This document shows positions 62,882 through 64,000 of a stretch of 64,000 nucleotides of DNA, one piece after another (the first letter of the stretch is position 1; each line of letters begins with the position of its first letter). The DNA comes from Sphingobium cloacae (GTDB lineage: Bacteria; Pseudomonadota; Alphaproteobacteria; Sphingomonadales; Sphingomonadaceae), in contig NZ_AP017655.1 of the NCBI RefSeq assembly GCF_002355855.1, positions 3,351,001 to 3,415,000 of the forward strand. Reading direction: 5' to 3'. Made by a program: the position numbers and the translations under genes. Under the pieces are notes generated by a model. That model did not search any database and was not told the DNA's origin. It saw nothing but the letters and a program-made list of their open reading frames with translations.

Positions 62882-64000
62882 CTACCCGCGCGGCTTGCGT
62901 GGGGCGGGACGTTTTGGCCCTTTGAACGGACGTGCGCTATGCGGCGCTCCGCTGCGGGGGCGGTCGCCATTGCCGGGCCGTCCGCCAGCTTTGCGATGTT
63001 CGCGCGCCTGTTCGCGCGGCTTGCCCTCGATCTGCTCGATGGCAACGTCCGCGCCCTCATCGCTTGCCTGCCCCGTCCGTTTCACCGCCGCCATGAAGCG
63101 CGAGGCGATGGCGGAGGGAATCTCGAACAGTGTTTCGTTGGCGGCGATGCGGATCGCGCCGATCTCGCCCCGGCTGACATGGCCTCGGCGGCAGATCAGA
63201 GGCAATATCCAGCGCGGATCGGCATTTTGCCGCCGCCCGATGTTCATCTGGAACCAGGTCGTATCCTCGAAGCCGGGGCGCGGCCCGTCCCGTCGTGGCG
63301 GCGCTTCGCTGGCGTCGAGCAATTCCTCCGGCGCGGGGAGCGAGGAGCGGGCGCTCCGCACCAGCATCGCCGCGATTTCCTTCGCGCTCTTTTCCGCCAG
63401 CAGTTCCGCACCCAGCGCCCAGTCCGCTTCGTCCAGTTCGGCCCGTGCCATCAGCGTGGCCCGCAGACGCGCATTATCCTGTTCCTGAATGGCCTCCCGG
63501 CTGGGCGGCGTGCCCCATTCCACGGGGATCTTCGCGCCGCGCAGCATGGATTCGACGCGGCGGCGTCGCGGATAGGGGACGATCAGCACCGCCGTCCCCT
63601 TCTTCCCTGCCCGCCCGGTGCGACCCGACCGGTGCTGCATCGTTTCGGCATCGCGCGGCAACTCGACATGGATGACGAGGCTGAGGTTCGGCAGGTCGAT
63701 ACCGCGCGCCGCCACGTCCGTCGCTACGCACACCCGCGCCCGTTTGTCGCGTAGCGCCTGAAGCGCGTGATTGCGCTCATTCTGGCTATGTTCGCCCGAC
63801 AGCGCCACGGCGGCAAAGCCCCGTTCGGTCAGGCTCGCGTGGAGATGCCGCACATTGTCGCGCGTCGCGCAGAACAGGATCGCCGTCTCCGCCTCATGAA
63901 ACCGCAGCAGGTTCACCACGGCATTTTCGATGTCGGCGGGTGCGACCGTCACCGCCTGATAGCTGATGTCGCCATGGCCGCGATCTTCGCCGACGGTGGA
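62882..64000 (-). CDS. DEAD-box RNA helicase with DbpA-type RNA-binding domain (5' end outside window)
   Basis: The C-terminal part of a DEAD-box RNA helicase; the frame stays open to the window edge, so the N-terminal RecA domain with the DEAD motif is missing. Visible are motif IV (AILFCATRDNVRHL), motif V (ATDVAARGIDLPNL), motif VI (HRSGRTGRAGKKG), a helical linker, and a C-terminal DbpA RNA-binding domain (FQMNIGRRQNADPRWILPLI to ETLFEIPSAIASRF). An Arg/Gly/Pro-rich basic tail ends the protein. DbpA/DeaD-like enzymes act in ribosome assembly or cold adaptation; which of these applies is not clear. Confidence 0.93.
   Translation of the reverse strand, partial: STVGEDRGHGDISYQAVTVAPADIENAVVNLLRFHEAETAILFCATRDNVRHLHASLTERGFAAVALSGEHSQNERNHALQALRDKRARVCVATDVAARGIDLPNLSLVIHVELPRDAETMQHRSGRTGRAGKKGTAVLIVPYPRRRRVESMLRGAKIPVEWGTPPSREAIQEQDNARLRATLMARAELDEADWALGAELLAEKSAKEIAAMLVRSARSSLPAPEELLDASEAPPRRDGPRPGFEDTTWFQMNIGRRQNADPRWILPLICRRGHVSRGEIGAIRIAANETLFEIPSAIASRFMAAVKRTGQASDEGADVAIEQIEGKPREQAREHRKAGGRPGNGDRPRSGAPHSARPFKGPKRPAPRKPRG

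Overview
This window is a high-GC alphaproteobacterial chromosome segment, almost certainly from a sphingomonad (Sphingobium, Sphingomonas, Novosphingobium or a relative). Four things point there: a serine palmitoyltransferase of the Sphingomonas type with its own acyl carrier protein (sphingolipid synthesis), an unbroken division and cell wall cluster running from mraZ to ftsZ, an NDUFS4-type complex I subunit, and a split glycine decarboxylase (gcvPA/gcvPB). Coordinates 1-2800 hold the end of tatB, tatC, an entericidin-like lipoprotein gene of 42 codons, a possible small RNA with a strong terminator, and a SleB-type cell wall hydrolase. Then come a cysteine synthase-family enzyme and two membrane-associated proteins of unclear role.

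From 5575 to 24253 lies the dcw cluster on the plus strand: mraZ, rsmH, ftsL, ftsI, murE, murF, mraY, murD, ftsW, murG, murC, a 64-residue protein, murB, ddl, ftsQ, ftsA, ftsZ. Most joints overlap by a few bases, so it looks like one translationally coupled transcription unit for peptidoglycan precursor synthesis and septum assembly, closed by a hairpin after ftsZ. A secreted TPR/SPOR protein and a dGTPase-like HD hydrolase follow. A tandem glycine riboswitch (27571-27771) precedes gcvT-gcvH-gcvPA-gcvPB.

The most unusual part is 32400-43700. A small S24/LexA-type protein that has lost both its DNA-binding domain and its catalytic residues faces a 1549-residue autotransporter across an AT-rich region with repeated and palindromic sites. 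Directly after the autotransporter is a methyltransferase with the 'methyltransferase regulatory' domain, the architecture of the rickettsial enzymes that methylate lysines of the OmpB autotransporter. A complete IS66-family element (39683-42393, perfect 28-bp ends, 8-bp target duplication) sits just downstream and splits a 42-codon reading frame. A 36-residue membrane peptide and a possible Tam41-like nucleotidyltransferase follow.

The last third is mostly ordinary accessory and housekeeping content on the minus strand: a hybrid histidine kinase, the ACP-serine palmitoyltransferase pair, NDUFS4-like protein, HrpB helicase, a TauE/SafE permease, polyprenyl diphosphate synthase, a cupin-like protein, an EamA transporter, an NAD-dependent epimerase, proB-obgE, a GNAT acetyltransferase and rplU-rpmA. 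On the plus strand are a chorismate mutase, two small proteins and a CPA2 cation/proton antiporter. A DEAD-box helicase with a DbpA-type RNA-binding tail runs off the right edge. Two families of dispersed palindromic repeats each occur twice. I saw no rRNA, tRNA or CRISPR array.
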